A stretch of 13,141 bases of DNA. Origin: Calditrichia bacterium. GTDB taxonomy: Bacteria > Calditrichota > Calditrichia > RBG-13-44-9. A program made the translations under genes and the position numbers. The notes below the pieces were generated by a model. The model was given only the letters and a program-made list of their open reading frames with translations. It was not told the DNA's origin and did no database searches. The stretch is taken from contig JALXCH010000492.1 of assembly GCA_026991005.1 (NCBI GenBank), positions 1-13,141 of the forward strand. Direction: 5' to 3'. Shown here piece by piece: positions 5,764 through 13,141 of this stretch; position 1 is the stretch's first letter, and each line of letters begins with the position of its first letter.

Positions 5764-7353
5764 ATGAATCGACAGGAGCTCCGGACCACACTGCTTGTAA
5801 GCGGATTACTCACTTTAAGCTTTCCGCCCTTTCCGCTGGGATTTTTGGTACCACCGGCACTGGTGATTTATCTTCGCTTTCTGGAGGACAAATCCCCCCG
5901 CCAGGCGTTTCGGCTGGGTTACTGGATGGGGTTCTTCTGGGGAACATTTACCCTGTTCTGGATTGCCTCCAGTACCCTGCCCGGTGCCATCGTAACCATC
6001 CTCATCAATTCCCTACACTATGCGCTGGTGTGGTGGGTGTATGTGCTGCTGCGGCAACGGGGCAGGGGATGGGCGCTGTTCACGCTCCCCTTCCTCTGGA
6101 CGGCAGCAGAGTACACCCGGCAATTCAGTGAGCTGCGGTTTAACTGGCTCACCCTGGCATACACGCAAACATATTACCGTCCGCTGGTGCAAATCATTGA
6201 GGTAACCGGTTACCTGGCTCTCTCTTTCGGAATCATGGTGGTTACAGTGCTTTTTTACCTGCTGCTGCGGGATTTCCCCCGCTGGAAGTGGCGTTCTTCC
6301 CTGGCTATTTTTGCACTGATTCTGGGACTGCTGATTTACGGTGAGTGGCGTATTCACGTGCTGGAGCAGCAGGAGTATTCCCTTATCCGGGCAGCTCTGG
6401 TGCAGCCCAATGTGGATCCCTTCCAGAAGTGGGATCCTGCCTTTCAGAAGGAAGCATTCGACATGCTGATGCGTGCCAGTCGGGAGCTGGCACCGCAGCA
6501 CCCGGATCTCATCGTCTGGCCGGAAACTGCCACTCCCTTCTATCTGCGAGCGCGGGGTGATGCCCTCATGCGCATCTTCCGCTTCCTGGATTCCACCCAG
6601 GTGTATCTGCTTACCGGCACCCCGGATTACCGTTTTGTGGAGCAATCCGGGGAATACCAGACCTACAACGCCGCTTTTTTCTTCCGGCCTGGCTCTCCCG
6701 ATTTTGAATGGTACTACAAAATGGCACTGGTACCGGCAGCCGAGAGCATGCCATTCAAAAAAGTGTTTCCATTTTTGCGGAAAATTGATGTGGGCGGAGG
6801 CGATTTTTTCTCCGGAACGGAATTTAAAGTGTTCCGCTTTACCATTCCCCGCCGGTTGGGGCGCTGGCAACAACAGCAATACCGAGAGGTATTACGAGAT
6901 ACTTTGCACACTACCGGTGTGGGGTTATCGGCCATTATTTGTTACGAATCGGTATTTCCGGATATTGTGCGCGGCTTTGTGCAGCGGGGCGCCAATTTAT
7001 TAAGCATTATTACCAACGATGGCTGGTTCGGGCAAACTACCGGTCCCTTCCAGCATGCCCGGTATGCTGTATTCCGCGCCATCGAGAATCGTGTAAGCAT
7101 TGTGCGCTGTGCCAACACCGGCATTTCCGGATTTATCGACCCCACCGGACGGTACCTGCAGCAAGCAGCGCTCAACACCCGGAAAAATCTTGTGGCCGAA
7201 TTGCCGCTGGTTCATCAGAAAACCTTTTTCACCCGGCATGGAGATTGGTTCGGAAAAATAAACCTTTACGTGGCTTTTCTGCTTATTTTTATTAAATTAG
7301 CTACTTGTCTGGCGGGAAAATGGTGCGGAAAAGAGCATGAACGGGTGGCATAA
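5764..7353 (+). CDS. lnt: Apolipoprotein N-acyltransferase
   Basis: An inner-membrane enzyme that adds the third acyl chain to the N-terminal Cys of lipoproteins, the last step of their maturation. About 200 N-terminal residues form hydrophobic membrane segments (LTLSFPPFPLGFL, GYWMGFFWGTFTLFWI and others), then a nitrilase-like periplasmic domain, then a C-terminal membrane helix. Numbered from this ATG the catalytic set is visible: Glu254 in WPET, Lys319 in YKMALVP, Cys394 in IICYES with Glu396, and TNDGWFG (417-423). The loop after the Lys reads LVPAAESMP where LVPFGE is usual, keeping the conserved Glu. An in-frame stop at 5746-5748 leaves only TTG 5755 or ATG 5764 as starts; neither has a good ribosome-binding site, so the ATG is preferred (529 residues). 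It overlaps the next gene by 17 bp. Confidence 0.94.
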   Translation: MNRQELRTTLLVSGLLTLSFPPFPLGFLVPPALVIYLRFLEDKSPRQAFRLGYWMGFFWGTFTLFWIASSTLPGAIVTILINSLHYALVWWVYVLLRQRGRGWALFTLPFLWTAAEYTRQFSELRFNWLTLAYTQTYYRPLVQIIEVTGYLALSFGIMVVTVLFYLLLRDFPRWKWRSSLAIFALILGLLIYGEWRIHVLEQQEYSLIRAALVQPNVDPFQKWDPAFQKEAFDMLMRASRELAPQHPDLIVWPETATPFYLRARGDALMRIFRFLDSTQVYLLTGTPDYRFVEQSGEYQTYNAAFFFRPGSPDFEWYYKMALVPAAESMPFKKVFPFLRKIDVGGGDFFSGTEFKVFRFTIPRRLGRWQQQQYREVLRDTLHTTGVGLSAIICYESVFPDIVRGFVQRGANLLSIITNDGWFGQTTGPFQHARYAVFRAIENRVSIVRCANTGISGFIDPTGRYLQQAALNTRKNLVAELPLVHQKTFFTRHGDWFGKINLYVAFLLIFIKLATCLAGKWCGKEHERVA

Positions 7354-7969
7354 CATCGGAGTGGTTCTGGGACTCGTGGGCATTATGACCCTATGCAGCG
7401 CCCAGCCTCCGGTGGTAACCAACGTGCAACTTTTGCAACAGAATCTGGTACAACCGCTAATACAGGTGCTGGATTCATTGGGTGCGACGGCACCGGGAGT
7501 GGTTGTTCACGTGGAAGGTAGCGAGGAGCTTAACCGCTGGTTCGAACAAAAACTAAAAGAAAACGTTCTATCTAAACACTGGAACCTGGTGGAACCCGAT
7601 TCGTCTGGTAAGAATGACGATTTCCTCATTTTGCAGGTGGAAAAGGTGGCAGCAACAATTTTATATCGCAGTAAGGACAAAAATTGGCTATTGCGGACGA
7701 CCCGCTATCAGCGCGAGGTGGAGGGTCTGGTGAGGTATCAATTCACCCGAAAGCAGCGAATTCTCAAAGCAGACGAAATCCATTTCCGGGTTCAGGATGA
7801 AATTTCCCGAAAGGATTTGAAACGGGTGGAGAATGATTTATTCCCCTTTGCCCGGGGAGAACGACTTCCGTCTCCCTGGATCGATTGGGTGCTGGAACCG
7901 GTGATTGTCACCGCAGCCACCCTGACAGTGGTGTACCTGTTTTACACGTTAAGGAGTCGTGCCCGATGA
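7337..7969 (+). CDS. Unrecognised envelope protein with signal peptide and C-terminal membrane helix
   Basis: A 210-residue protein I cannot assign to a family. Residues 1-22 look like a Sec signal peptide (hydrophobic stretch, then CSA before QPP). Cys20 is preceded by Leu, so a lipobox is unlikely. The middle, about 25-180, is hydrophilic and mixed in predicted character, with a charged stretch near 135-166 (TRKQRILKADE, ISRKDLKRVEND). Residues about 186-204 (EPVIVTAATLTVVYLFYTL) form a likely membrane helix followed by RSRAR, so the protein is probably anchored with most of its mass in the periplasm. It overlaps lnt by 17 bp and bamD by 4 bp (ATGA), so translation is probably coupled. That placement suggests, but does not show, a role in lipoprotein handling or outer-membrane assembly. 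Confidence 0.8.
   Translation: MNGWHNIGVVLGLVGIMTLCSAQPPVVTNVQLLQQNLVQPLIQVLDSLGATAPGVVVHVEGSEELNRWFEQKLKENVLSKHWNLVEPDSSGKNDDFLILQVEKVAATILYRSKDKNWLLRTTRYQREVEGLVRYQFTRKQRILKADEIHFRVQDEISRKDLKRVENDLFPFARGERLPSPWIDWVLEPVIVTAATLTVVYLFYTLRSRAR
7951..7956 (+). promoter_or_regulatory. Ribosome-binding site that fixes the bamD start
   Basis: AAGGAG lies 9 bases before ATG 7966. It selects this start over the in-frame upstream codon at 7885, whose extra 27 residues would precede and spoil the lipoprotein signal peptide. Confidence 0.8.
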
Positions 7970-8769
7970 CACGAAAAATGTTTGCTCTACTACTGGCGGT
8001 GTTGCTTTTCGCTCTGGTGTGGAACTCCTGCGGTCCCCGTGTGAACCGCAGCGAACTGGATGCCGATGCCTACTTTGCTTACGCCAAAAGTTTGTTCGAT
8101 AAGGGAAAATATCTGGATGCCATCACGGAATTTACGGTGGTGACCCTGAAATTCAGTGGCACTCCGGTGGTGGATGATGCCCAGTTCTACCTGGCGGAAT
8201 CCCATTACATGAACAAGGAATATCTGATTGCCGTGGCGGAATATCAGAAGGTAGTGGACGATTATCCCGAGAGTCCCTATGTAGAAAAAGCGTTTTTCAA
8301 AATAGGAATGAGTTATTTCAAACTTTCCCGCCGTCCCGAGCTGGATCAGGAATACACCTACAAAGCATTGCGGCATTTTCAGAATTTTATTGAAGCCTAT
8401 CCCAGAAGCGAGTTACGCAAGGAAGCAGAGAAGCGCATTGCAGAGTTGCGGGAAAAGCTGGCACGGAAGCAGTTGCTGGGAGGAAACATCTATCGGAAGA
8501 TGGGAATCTACGATTCTGCCATCATTTACTACGATATTTTGCTGGAAAAATATTACGACACCCCTTCGGCTATTCCGGCACTGTACTACAAAGCGGAATG
8601 CCAGATGGAAATGGGGAAATACGACGAAGCCATCTCTAACTTCAATCTGGTGATTGAGAAATATCCGGACAGCAAATACGCCCGGAAGGCGCGGCGTAAA
8701 CTGGCGAAAATCCAGGAGAGGCTGGATCGGCAGCAGGACATGAACAATCAGAAAACGGCACAGAAATGA
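7966..8769 (+). CDS. bamD: Outer membrane assembly lipoprotein, BamD/YfiO family
   Basis: A 267-residue TPR lipoprotein of the BamD type, the essential partner of BamA in inserting beta-barrel proteins into the outer membrane from its periplasmic face. A short signal peptide (MTRKM then LLLAVLLFALVWNSC) ends at Cys22, the likely lipidated residue. The lipobox WNSC is loose, but SC followed by G is acceptable for lipoproteins. TPR-like helical pairs follow: DADAYFAYAKSLFDKGKYLDAI..., DAQFYLAESHYMNKEYLIAV..., EKAFFKIGMSYFKLS..., and two C-terminal pairs around GGNIYRKMGIYDSAIIYYD and ALYYKAECQMEMGKYDEAI, with the DYPES/EAYPRS/EKYPDS turns typical of YfiO. A charged tail ends the protein. It overlaps both neighbours by 4 bp. 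Lipidation would depend on Lnt from the same operon. Confidence 0.9.
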   Translation: MTRKMFALLLAVLLFALVWNSCGPRVNRSELDADAYFAYAKSLFDKGKYLDAITEFTVVTLKFSGTPVVDDAQFYLAESHYMNKEYLIAVAEYQKVVDDYPESPYVEKAFFKIGMSYFKLSRRPELDQEYTYKALRHFQNFIEAYPRSELRKEAEKRIAELREKLARKQLLGGNIYRKMGIYDSAIIYYDILLEKYYDTPSAIPALYYKAECQMEMGKYDEAISNFNLVIEKYPDSKYARKARRKLAKIQERLDRQQDMNNQKTAQK

Positions 8770-9353
8770 AAAAGATTGGCCTTTTTGGTGGAACATTCGA
8801 CCCCGTTCACAACGGGCATTTAATCATTGCCGAATATTTACGGGACGAACTGGAACTGGAAGAAATCTGGTTTATTCCGGCAAAAATCCATCCGCTTAAG
8901 GACAATCACCACATCACTTCCGAAGAACATCGGGTACAGATGCTGGAACTGGCTGTGGCAGACAATCCCCTGTTTCGGGTGAGCCGTGTGGAACTGGAGC
9001 GGGATTCGGTTTCTTACACCATCGACACTATCGAAACGCTCCTCCAACAGTATGCCCATTTGCAGCCCAGATTTTATTTTTTCATCGGCATGGATAATGT
9101 AAACGAACTGTACCGCTGGAAGCGTCCTGAGGACATTTTACGAAAGTGCCAGGTGGTGGCGTTTGGGCGTCCCGGCTTTACCCCCATTGAGGAAGCCAAA
9201 AAATTTCTCCCTCTCATTAAATTTGTGCACGTACCGCTGCTGGAAATCTCTTCCACCTTTGTGCGGCAACGGATTCGCGAGGGGCGTTCGGTACGTTATC
9301 TGGTTCCCGAGCCGGTGCTGCAATATATTTCAGAAAAACAGCTTTACAGGTGA
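8766..9353 (+). CDS. nadD: Nicotinate-nucleotide adenylyltransferase
   Basis: A 195-residue cytoplasmic enzyme that adenylates nicotinate mononucleotide to deamido-NAD, the penultimate step of NAD synthesis. The nucleotidyltransferase signature GGTFDPVHNGH (8-18) contains the HxGH motif, and ISSTFVR (161-167) is the second ATP-binding motif. FIGMDN (106-111), LYRWKRPEDIL (115-125) and VAFGRPG (131-137) are standard NadD positions. The substrate loop reads IPAKIHPLK (37-45), a variant of the usual IPAxxPPHK. The length is normal. The start ATG overlaps the bamD stop (ATGA) and has no strong ribosome-binding site of its own, which fits translational coupling. It is the last gene of the lnt operon; a 79-bp gap follows. 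Confidence 0.95.
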   Translation: MKKIGLFGGTFDPVHNGHLIIAEYLRDELELEEIWFIPAKIHPLKDNHHITSEEHRVQMLELAVADNPLFRVSRVELERDSVSYTIDTIETLLQQYAHLQPRFYFFIGMDNVNELYRWKRPEDILRKCQVVAFGRPGFTPIEEAKKFLPLIKFVHVPLLEISSTFVRQRIREGRSVRYLVPEPVLQYISEKQLYR

Positions 9354-9368
9354 GTTCGAAAATAACGC

Positions 9369-9396
9369 TTGCAAAAAAATGAGTCGGCGTTTAAAT
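9369..9396 (+). promoter_or_regulatory. Possible sigma-70-type promoter for accBC
   Basis: TTGCAA (9369-9374), 16 bases, then TTAAAT (9391-9396) lies in the 79-bp gap before accB. Each hexamer matches the consensus at four of six positions, so this is only a weak candidate. The gap is otherwise A-rich and has no terminator hairpin, so read-through from nadD is also possible. Confidence 0.25.
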
Positions 9397-9432
9397 TCAA
9401 AAAAAATAAAGGTTCAAAACGCTGGAGGTTGA

Positions 9433-9963
9433 ATGAATTTCCAGGAAATCAAACAGTTAATCAAGGTTGTGGAGAAAAGCAACATCGGTGAGGTTGTTAT
9501 CGAAGAAGAAGGCTTGAAGATTCGCATCACGAAGAACAACAATTCGGCTCCGGTGGTGGTGGCTACGGAGAATGTGGCTACCGTTCCGGCGGCACCGGCT
9601 CCGGTTGCGGCTCCGGCACCGGTTGCACAACCCGCACCCGCCGCCGTTCCGCCTGCTCCGGCTGCAACTCCGGCTCCGGAAACCGCCGAAGCCCCTGCCG
9701 CAGAACCCGCGGTGGGCGATAACGTGGTGGAGGTACGCTCCCCCATGGTGGGTACATTTTATCGCGCTCCCGCTCCCGATGCCGACCCCTATGTGGAAGT
9801 CGGCGATGTGGTGAAGGTTGGGCAAACCCTCTGTATTATCGAAGCCATGAAGCTGATGAACGAAATCCAGTCCGAAGTGAACGGAAAAATCGTGAAAATC
9901 CTGGTGGAAAATGCCCAACCCGTGGAGTACGACCAGGTGCTCTTCCTGATTGAAAAAATGTAG
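9433..9963 (+). CDS. accB: Acetyl-CoA carboxylase biotin carboxyl carrier protein
   Basis: A 176-residue BCCP, the biotinylated carrier that shuttles the carboxyl group between biotin carboxylase and the carboxyltransferase in the first step of fatty-acid synthesis. The N-terminal segment ([16 protein letters not shown]..., to about residue 35) is typical of true AccB. A Pro/Ala-rich flexible linker occupies about 50-93. The biotinyl domain (about 98-176) contains EAMKLMNEI with the biotin-accepting Lys140, preceded by [27 protein letters not shown] residues (the BCCP thumb region lies here). ATG 9433 has GGAGG at 9423-9427. accC follows after 27 bp, the classical pairing. Confidence 0.97.
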   Translation: MNFQEIKQLIKVVEKSNIGEVVIEEEGLKIRITKNNNSAPVVVATENVATVPAAPAPVAAPAPVAQPAPAAVPPAPAATPAPETAEAPAAEPAVGDNVVEVRSPMVGTFYRAPAPDADPYVEVGDVVKVGQTLCIIEAMKLMNEIQSEVNGKIVKILVENAQPVEYDQVLFLIEKM

Positions 9964-9974
9964 CCAACCAAATT

Positions 9975-9981
9975 AAGGGGG
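9975..9981 (+). promoter_or_regulatory. Ribosome-binding site supporting a TTG start for accC
   Basis: AAGGGGG sits 9 bases upstream of TTG 9991. The encoded N-terminus ([13 protein letters not shown]) is exactly where biotin carboxylases begin, so the rare start codon is well supported. Confidence 0.8.
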
Positions 9982-9990
9982 ACAATCCAC

Positions 9991-11340
9991 TTGTTCAAGA
10001 AAGTACTTGTAGCGAATCGTGGCGAAATCGCGGTTCGGATTATCCGCGCCTGCAAGGAATTGGGAATTAAAACCGTTGCTGTGTACTCCTCTGTGGACGA
10101 AACCGCTTTGCACACCGTTTTTGCGGACGAGAGCGTGTGCATTGGACCCGCTCCCAGCAATCAGAGCTATCTGGATCCCACCCGTATTATCTCTGCCGCA
10201 GAAATCACCGGCGCCGACGCCATCCATCCGGGATACGGTTTTCTGGCAGAAAATGCCGAGTTTGCCGATATGTGCAATTCCTCGGGAATTACCTTCATTG
10301 GACCTCCTTCGGAAGTTATCCGTAAAATGGGCGATAAAGCCGAAGCCAAAAAGTCCATGAAGGAAGCGGGCGTTCCGGTGATTCCCGGAAGCGATGGGGT
10401 TCTGAAGGATGAAACCGAGGCACTCCAGTTAGCGAAAGAGATGGGTTTCCCGGTTATTCTGAAAGCCGTGGCCGGGGGCGGTGGTAAAGGGATGCGCATC
10501 GTGAAATCTGAAGATGAACTGGTGAAGAATTTCATGATGGCGAAAGCCGAAGCCGAAGCTGCCTTCGGGAATCCCGACCTCTATCTGGAAAAATACATCG
10601 ACAAACCGCGGCACATCGAGATTCAGTTAATTGGCGATAAATTTGGCAATATGGTGTATCTGGGGGAACGCGAATGTTCCATCCAGCGCCGCCACCAGAA
10701 ACTGATTGAGGAATCGCCTTCCCCCATTATTAATGACAAGAAACGCCAGGAAATGGGAAAAGTGGCGGTGAAAGGTGCTCTGCATGTGGGCTATTACAGT
10801 GCCGGTACCATCGAGTTTCTGGTGGATTCCCAGTTGAATTATTATTTCATGGAGATGAACACTCGGATCCAGGTGGAGCATCCGGTAACGGAGATGGTGT
10901 ACAATGTGGATTTGATTAAGGAGCAGATTCTGGTGGCAGCCAACCAGAAGTTGAGCCTGAAACAGAAGGACATAAAGCCGGTGGGTCATGCTATTGAGTG
11001 CCGCATTAATGCCGAGGATCCCGAGAACAACTTCATGCCCAGTCCCGGCGAAATTACCTCACTCTACCAGCCGGGTGGACCGGGTACCCGCGTGGATACC
11101 CACATCTACGCGTCGTACAAAATTCCTCCCTATTACGATTCTCTGATTGCTAAACTCATTGTGCACGGGCGCGACCGGAAGGAAGCCATTGGCCGCCTGA
11201 AACGGGCTCTGGATGAATTCGTGGTGGAAGGCATCAAAACCACCATCCCTTTCCATCAGTTTGTTATCAATACCCCTGAATTTCAGTCCGGTGATTTCGA
11301 TACCCATTTCATAGAAAATATTTACCAGAAAGAAAGTTAA
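9991..11340 (+). CDS. accC: Acetyl-CoA carboxylase, biotin carboxylase subunit
   Basis: A 449-residue ATP-grasp enzyme that carboxylates the biotin of AccB using ATP and bicarbonate. The length equals that of the typical bacterial protein. The N-terminal domain opens with [16 protein letters not shown]. The ATP-grasp domain shows Lys116 and Lys158, the glycine-rich loop [11 protein letters not shown] (161-171), His208 in KPRHIEIQ, Glu275 and Glu288, and the active-site run [14 protein letters not shown] (289-302) with Arg292, Gln294 and Glu296. Arg338 in ECRINAEDP (336-344) is the catalytic residue seen in E. coli. There is no fused biotinyl or carboxyltransferase domain, so it is the separate-subunit form. 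The start is TTG with a strong ribosome-binding site. gcvH follows after 20 bp, an unusual partner. Confidence 0.97.
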   Translation: MFKKVLVANRGEIAVRIIRACKELGIKTVAVYSSVDETALHTVFADESVCIGPAPSNQSYLDPTRIISAAEITGADAIHPGYGFLAENAEFADMCNSSGITFIGPPSEVIRKMGDKAEAKKSMKEAGVPVIPGSDGVLKDETEALQLAKEMGFPVILKAVAGGGGKGMRIVKSEDELVKNFMMAKAEAEAAFGNPDLYLEKYIDKPRHIEIQLIGDKFGNMVYLGERECSIQRRHQKLIEESPSPIINDKKRQEMGKVAVKGALHVGYYSAGTIEFLVDSQLNYYFMEMNTRIQVEHPVTEMVYNVDLIKEQILVAANQKLSLKQKDIKPVGHAIECRINAEDPENNFMPSPGEITSLYQPGGPGTRVDTHIYASYKIPPYYDSLIAKLIVHGRDRKEAIGRLKRALDEFVVEGIKTTIPFHQFVINTPEFQSGDFDTHFIENIYQKES

Positions 11341-11360
11341 TTTTGAAGCTGGAGGTCTGT

Positions 11361-11735
11361 ATGAATATTCCTGAAGATTTGAAGTACACCAAAGATCACG
11401 AGTGGGCACGAATTGACGGAGAGATTGCCACGGTGGGCATTACCGATTTTGCCCAGAGCGAATTGGGCGATATTGTGTATGTGGAACTCCCCGAAGTGGG
11501 AGCCCAGACTACGCAAAACGAAAGTTTTGGAACCATCGAAGCGGTGAAGGCCGTGTCCGATCTGTTTGCTCCCCTCTCTGGCGAGGTGGTGGAAGTCAAT
11601 GAAGCACTGGCCGACCAACCGGAATTAATCAATAAAGATCCCTACGGAGAAGGCTGGATTATTAAAATTAAAATGAGCAATCCGGACGAAGTAGCTAATC
11701 TGTTGAGCAAGGAACAGTACGAAGAACTGATTTGA
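11361..11735 (+). CDS. gcvH: Glycine cleavage system H protein
   Basis: A 124-residue lipoyl carrier that moves the aminomethyl group from the P-protein to the T- and L-proteins in glycine cleavage. It begins MNIPEDLKYTKDHEWARIDG, the standard GcvH start, followed by GITDFAQSELGDIVYVELP (27-45). The lipoylated Lys is Lys63 in GTIEAVKAVSD (58-68), and the C-terminal part has LINKDPYGEGWIIKIK (89-104). ATG 11361 was chosen because it matches the family N-terminus and has GGAGG at 11351-11355, 5 bases upstream; an in-frame TTG at 11343 would add six unlikely residues. It lies 20 bp after accC and 114 bp before gcvPA, so all four genes may form one transcript. Confidence 0.97.
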   Translation: MNIPEDLKYTKDHEWARIDGEIATVGITDFAQSELGDIVYVELPEVGAQTTQNESFGTIEAVKAVSDLFAPLSGEVVEVNEALADQPELINKDPYGEGWIIKIKMSNPDEVANLLSKEQYEELI

Positions 11736-11849
11736 CCGCGGATGTTCTGTTTCGGGGCGAAAAAAGAAACGGGTTTCGGAAATTGCTAATTCCGGGAAAA
11801 ATCGAACCGGTTTGATGGGAAATATTAAACGGATATCAGGGAAAAAGCG

Positions 11850-13141
11850 ATGGCATACCTTTCCAAGTCGGAAGCTGACAATCGAGAGATGTTGCGGGAG
11901 ATTGGTGTAGAGCATTTCGAAGAGTTAATTGATTACATTCCCGAGGAAAATCGTTTTCGGGGGCGCTTGAATTTACCCGAACCGTTAAGCGAGCTGGAAA
12001 TTCAGCGGGAGATGGAGCAGTTGCTGGCTCGCAATACCCGGGGAGCCATTTTCCTGGGCGGAGGCGCTTACGACCATTACATTCCCGCTGCCGTAAAGCA
12101 TATTCTAATGCGCTCGGAATTTTACACGGCGTACACACCGTATCAGGCAGAGGTAAGCCAGGGAACGCTGCAGGCTATTTACGAGTATCAGACCATGATT
12201 TGCCGCCTGACGGGAATGGAGGTAGCCAACGCTTCCATGTACGATGGTGGTTCGGCGCTGGCCGAAGCGGTGTTGATGGCGGCGCATCACACCCGCAAAA
12301 AACGCATCCTGCTCCCCGAAAATCTCAATCCCCTGTATCGCCAGATTGTGGAGACGTACGTCAAAGATCAGCAGATGGAGTTGGTTACTGTGCCCACCGC
12401 ACCGGATGGACGCATCGATACTGCGGCGCTGCGGGGTTTGCTGGATGATGCCACCGCCGGTGTAGTGGTGCAAAATCCCAATTTTTACGGGATTATCGAA
12501 GATCCCCGGGGGCTGGCCGAGGCTATTCACGAAAAGAAAGCGCTTTTCATTACGCATGTGGATCCCATCTCGCTGGCGCTGCTGAAGACGCCTGGCGAGT
12601 ACGGAGCGGATATTGTGGTGGGCGAAGGGCAGGCGCTGGGAAATCCCCTGAATCTGGGTGGTCCCTATCTGGGAATTTTTGCTGCGCGTAAAGCGCTCAT
12701 CCGCAAAATGCCCGGTCGCATTGTGGCAATGACCACCGATGTGGAGGGACGCACGGCATTTGTGACCACCCTGCAAACCCGCGAACAGCACATCCGGCGG
12801 GAAAAAGCCACCAGTAACATCTGTACCAATTCCCAGCTCTGTGCTCTGGCCGCACTGGTGTACCTTTCCCTGATGGGGAAAAACGGATTGCGGCGGGTTG
12901 CCGAATTAAGTGTGCAGAAAAGCCATTACCTGGCAGAACAAATTAGCCGCCTCCCCGGATATGAGATGAAATTCTCCGCTCCCTTCTTCAAAGAATTTGT
13001 TGTGAATACACCACTACCCGCCGGGAAGATTATCGAACAGTTGTCCCGGCAGGGCATTTTCGCCGGAATCTCTCTCTCTGATATGGGCATGGGCGAAGGA
13101 TTGCTCATCGCCGTTACCGAAAAACGAACCAGGGAGGAAAT
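11850..13141 (+). CDS. gcvPA: Glycine dehydrogenase (decarboxylating) subunit 1, 3' end missing
   Basis: The first 430 codons of the N-terminal subunit of the split P-protein, which decarboxylates glycine and loads the aminomethyl group onto GcvH. Typical members have about 440-450 residues, so roughly the last 10-20 residues lie beyond the window. Family landmarks are FLGGGAYDHYIPAAV (68-82), FYTAYTPYQAEVSQGTLQ (91-108), the YDGGSALAEA loop (131-140), HVDPISLALLK (236-246), GEGQALGNPLNLGGPYLG (258-275) and TSNICTNSQLCALA (321-334). The PLP-binding Lys belongs to subunit 2 (GcvPB), expected directly downstream. ATG 11850 has AGGGA at 11838-11842. The split form is found in Gram-positives, Thermotogae, archaea and some FCB lineages, unlike the fused enzyme of enterobacteria. 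Confidence 0.95.
   Translation, partial: MAYLSKSEADNREMLREIGVEHFEELIDYIPEENRFRGRLNLPEPLSELEIQREMEQLLARNTRGAIFLGGGAYDHYIPAAVKHILMRSEFYTAYTPYQAEVSQGTLQAIYEYQTMICRLTGMEVANASMYDGGSALAEAVLMAAHHTRKKRILLPENLNPLYRQIVETYVKDQQMELVTVPTAPDGRIDTAALRGLLDDATAGVVVQNPNFYGIIEDPRGLAEAIHEKKALFITHVDPISLALLKTPGEYGADIVVGEGQALGNPLNLGGPYLGIFAARKALIRKMPGRIVAMTTDVEGRTAFVTTLQTREQHIRREKATSNICTNSQLCALAALVYLSLMGKNGLRRVAELSVQKSHYLAEQISRLPGYEMKFSAPFFKEFVVNTPLPAGKIIEQLSRQGIFAGISLSDMGMGEGLLIAVTEKRTREE

Noticed and set aside
6013..6879. Open frame of 288 codons on the - strand opposite lnt
   Set aside because: Antisense to the lnt catalytic domain, with Gln/His/Pro-rich composition and no domain; a shadow frame.
11736..11849. 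Glycine riboswitch before gcvPA
   Set aside because: The gap is only 114 bp, contains just a weak CGGAA/TTCCG stem, and lacks the conserved aptamer words.
12105..12791. Open frame of 228 codons on the - strand opposite gcvPA
   Set aside because: gcvPA is intact and well conserved here; the antisense product shows no protein-like features.

Overview
The window is a stretch of bacterial chromosome dominated by housekeeping genes, all on the + strand, with roughly even base composition. An apolipoprotein N-acyltransferase and a BamD-type lipoprotein imply a diderm (Gram-negative-type) cell. A bifunctional phosphoglucose/phosphomannose isomerase, a split glycine decarboxylase (GcvPA form) and intergenic DNA full of short palindromic words suggest the FCB side of the tree (for example Calditrichota or KSB1-like lineages). 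This placement is a low-confidence inference; no rRNA or other firm marker is present.

Layout. (1) 1-2706: the 3' end of ptsI (PTS Enzyme I), then a closely spaced pair, a bifunctional phosphoglucose/phosphomannose isomerase and a sugar-phosphate nucleotidyltransferase with a left-handed beta-helix tail. Together they point to hexose-phosphate interconversion feeding nucleotide-sugar synthesis. (2) 2707-3229: a non-coding gap with a 39-nt palindromic repeat and several hairpins. (3) 3230-4366: metK, apparently a single-gene unit. (4) 4367-5763: about 1.4 kb without a credible gene, packed with repeats: an array of 15 short stem-loops in a recurring order, a 9-bp tandem array, an inverted 39-nt repeat, and three copies of another repeat family with a hairpin nested in one copy. 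(5) 5764-9353: a tightly overlapping operon lnt - unknown 210-aa envelope protein - bamD - nadD (overlaps of 17, 4 and 4 bp). (6) 9433-13141: accB - accC - gcvH - gcvPA, the last gene cut by the window edge.

How the genes work together. Lnt completes acylation of lipoproteins, and BamD, two genes downstream, is itself a predicted lipoprotein of the outer-membrane assembly machine, so segment 5 looks like an envelope-biogenesis operon ending in an NAD-synthesis gene. Segment 6 joins two swinging-arm carrier proteins: AccB (biotin, acetyl-CoA carboxylase, with its biotin carboxylase AccC) and GcvH (lipoate, glycine cleavage, with the P-protein subunit GcvPA). accA/accD, gcvT and gcvPB are not in the window.

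I found no defence system, CRISPR array, transposase, prophage, tRNA, rRNA or confidently recognisable riboswitch. The genes are conventional. The least explained parts are the intergenic hairpin arrays and the unrecognised protein between lnt and bamD.
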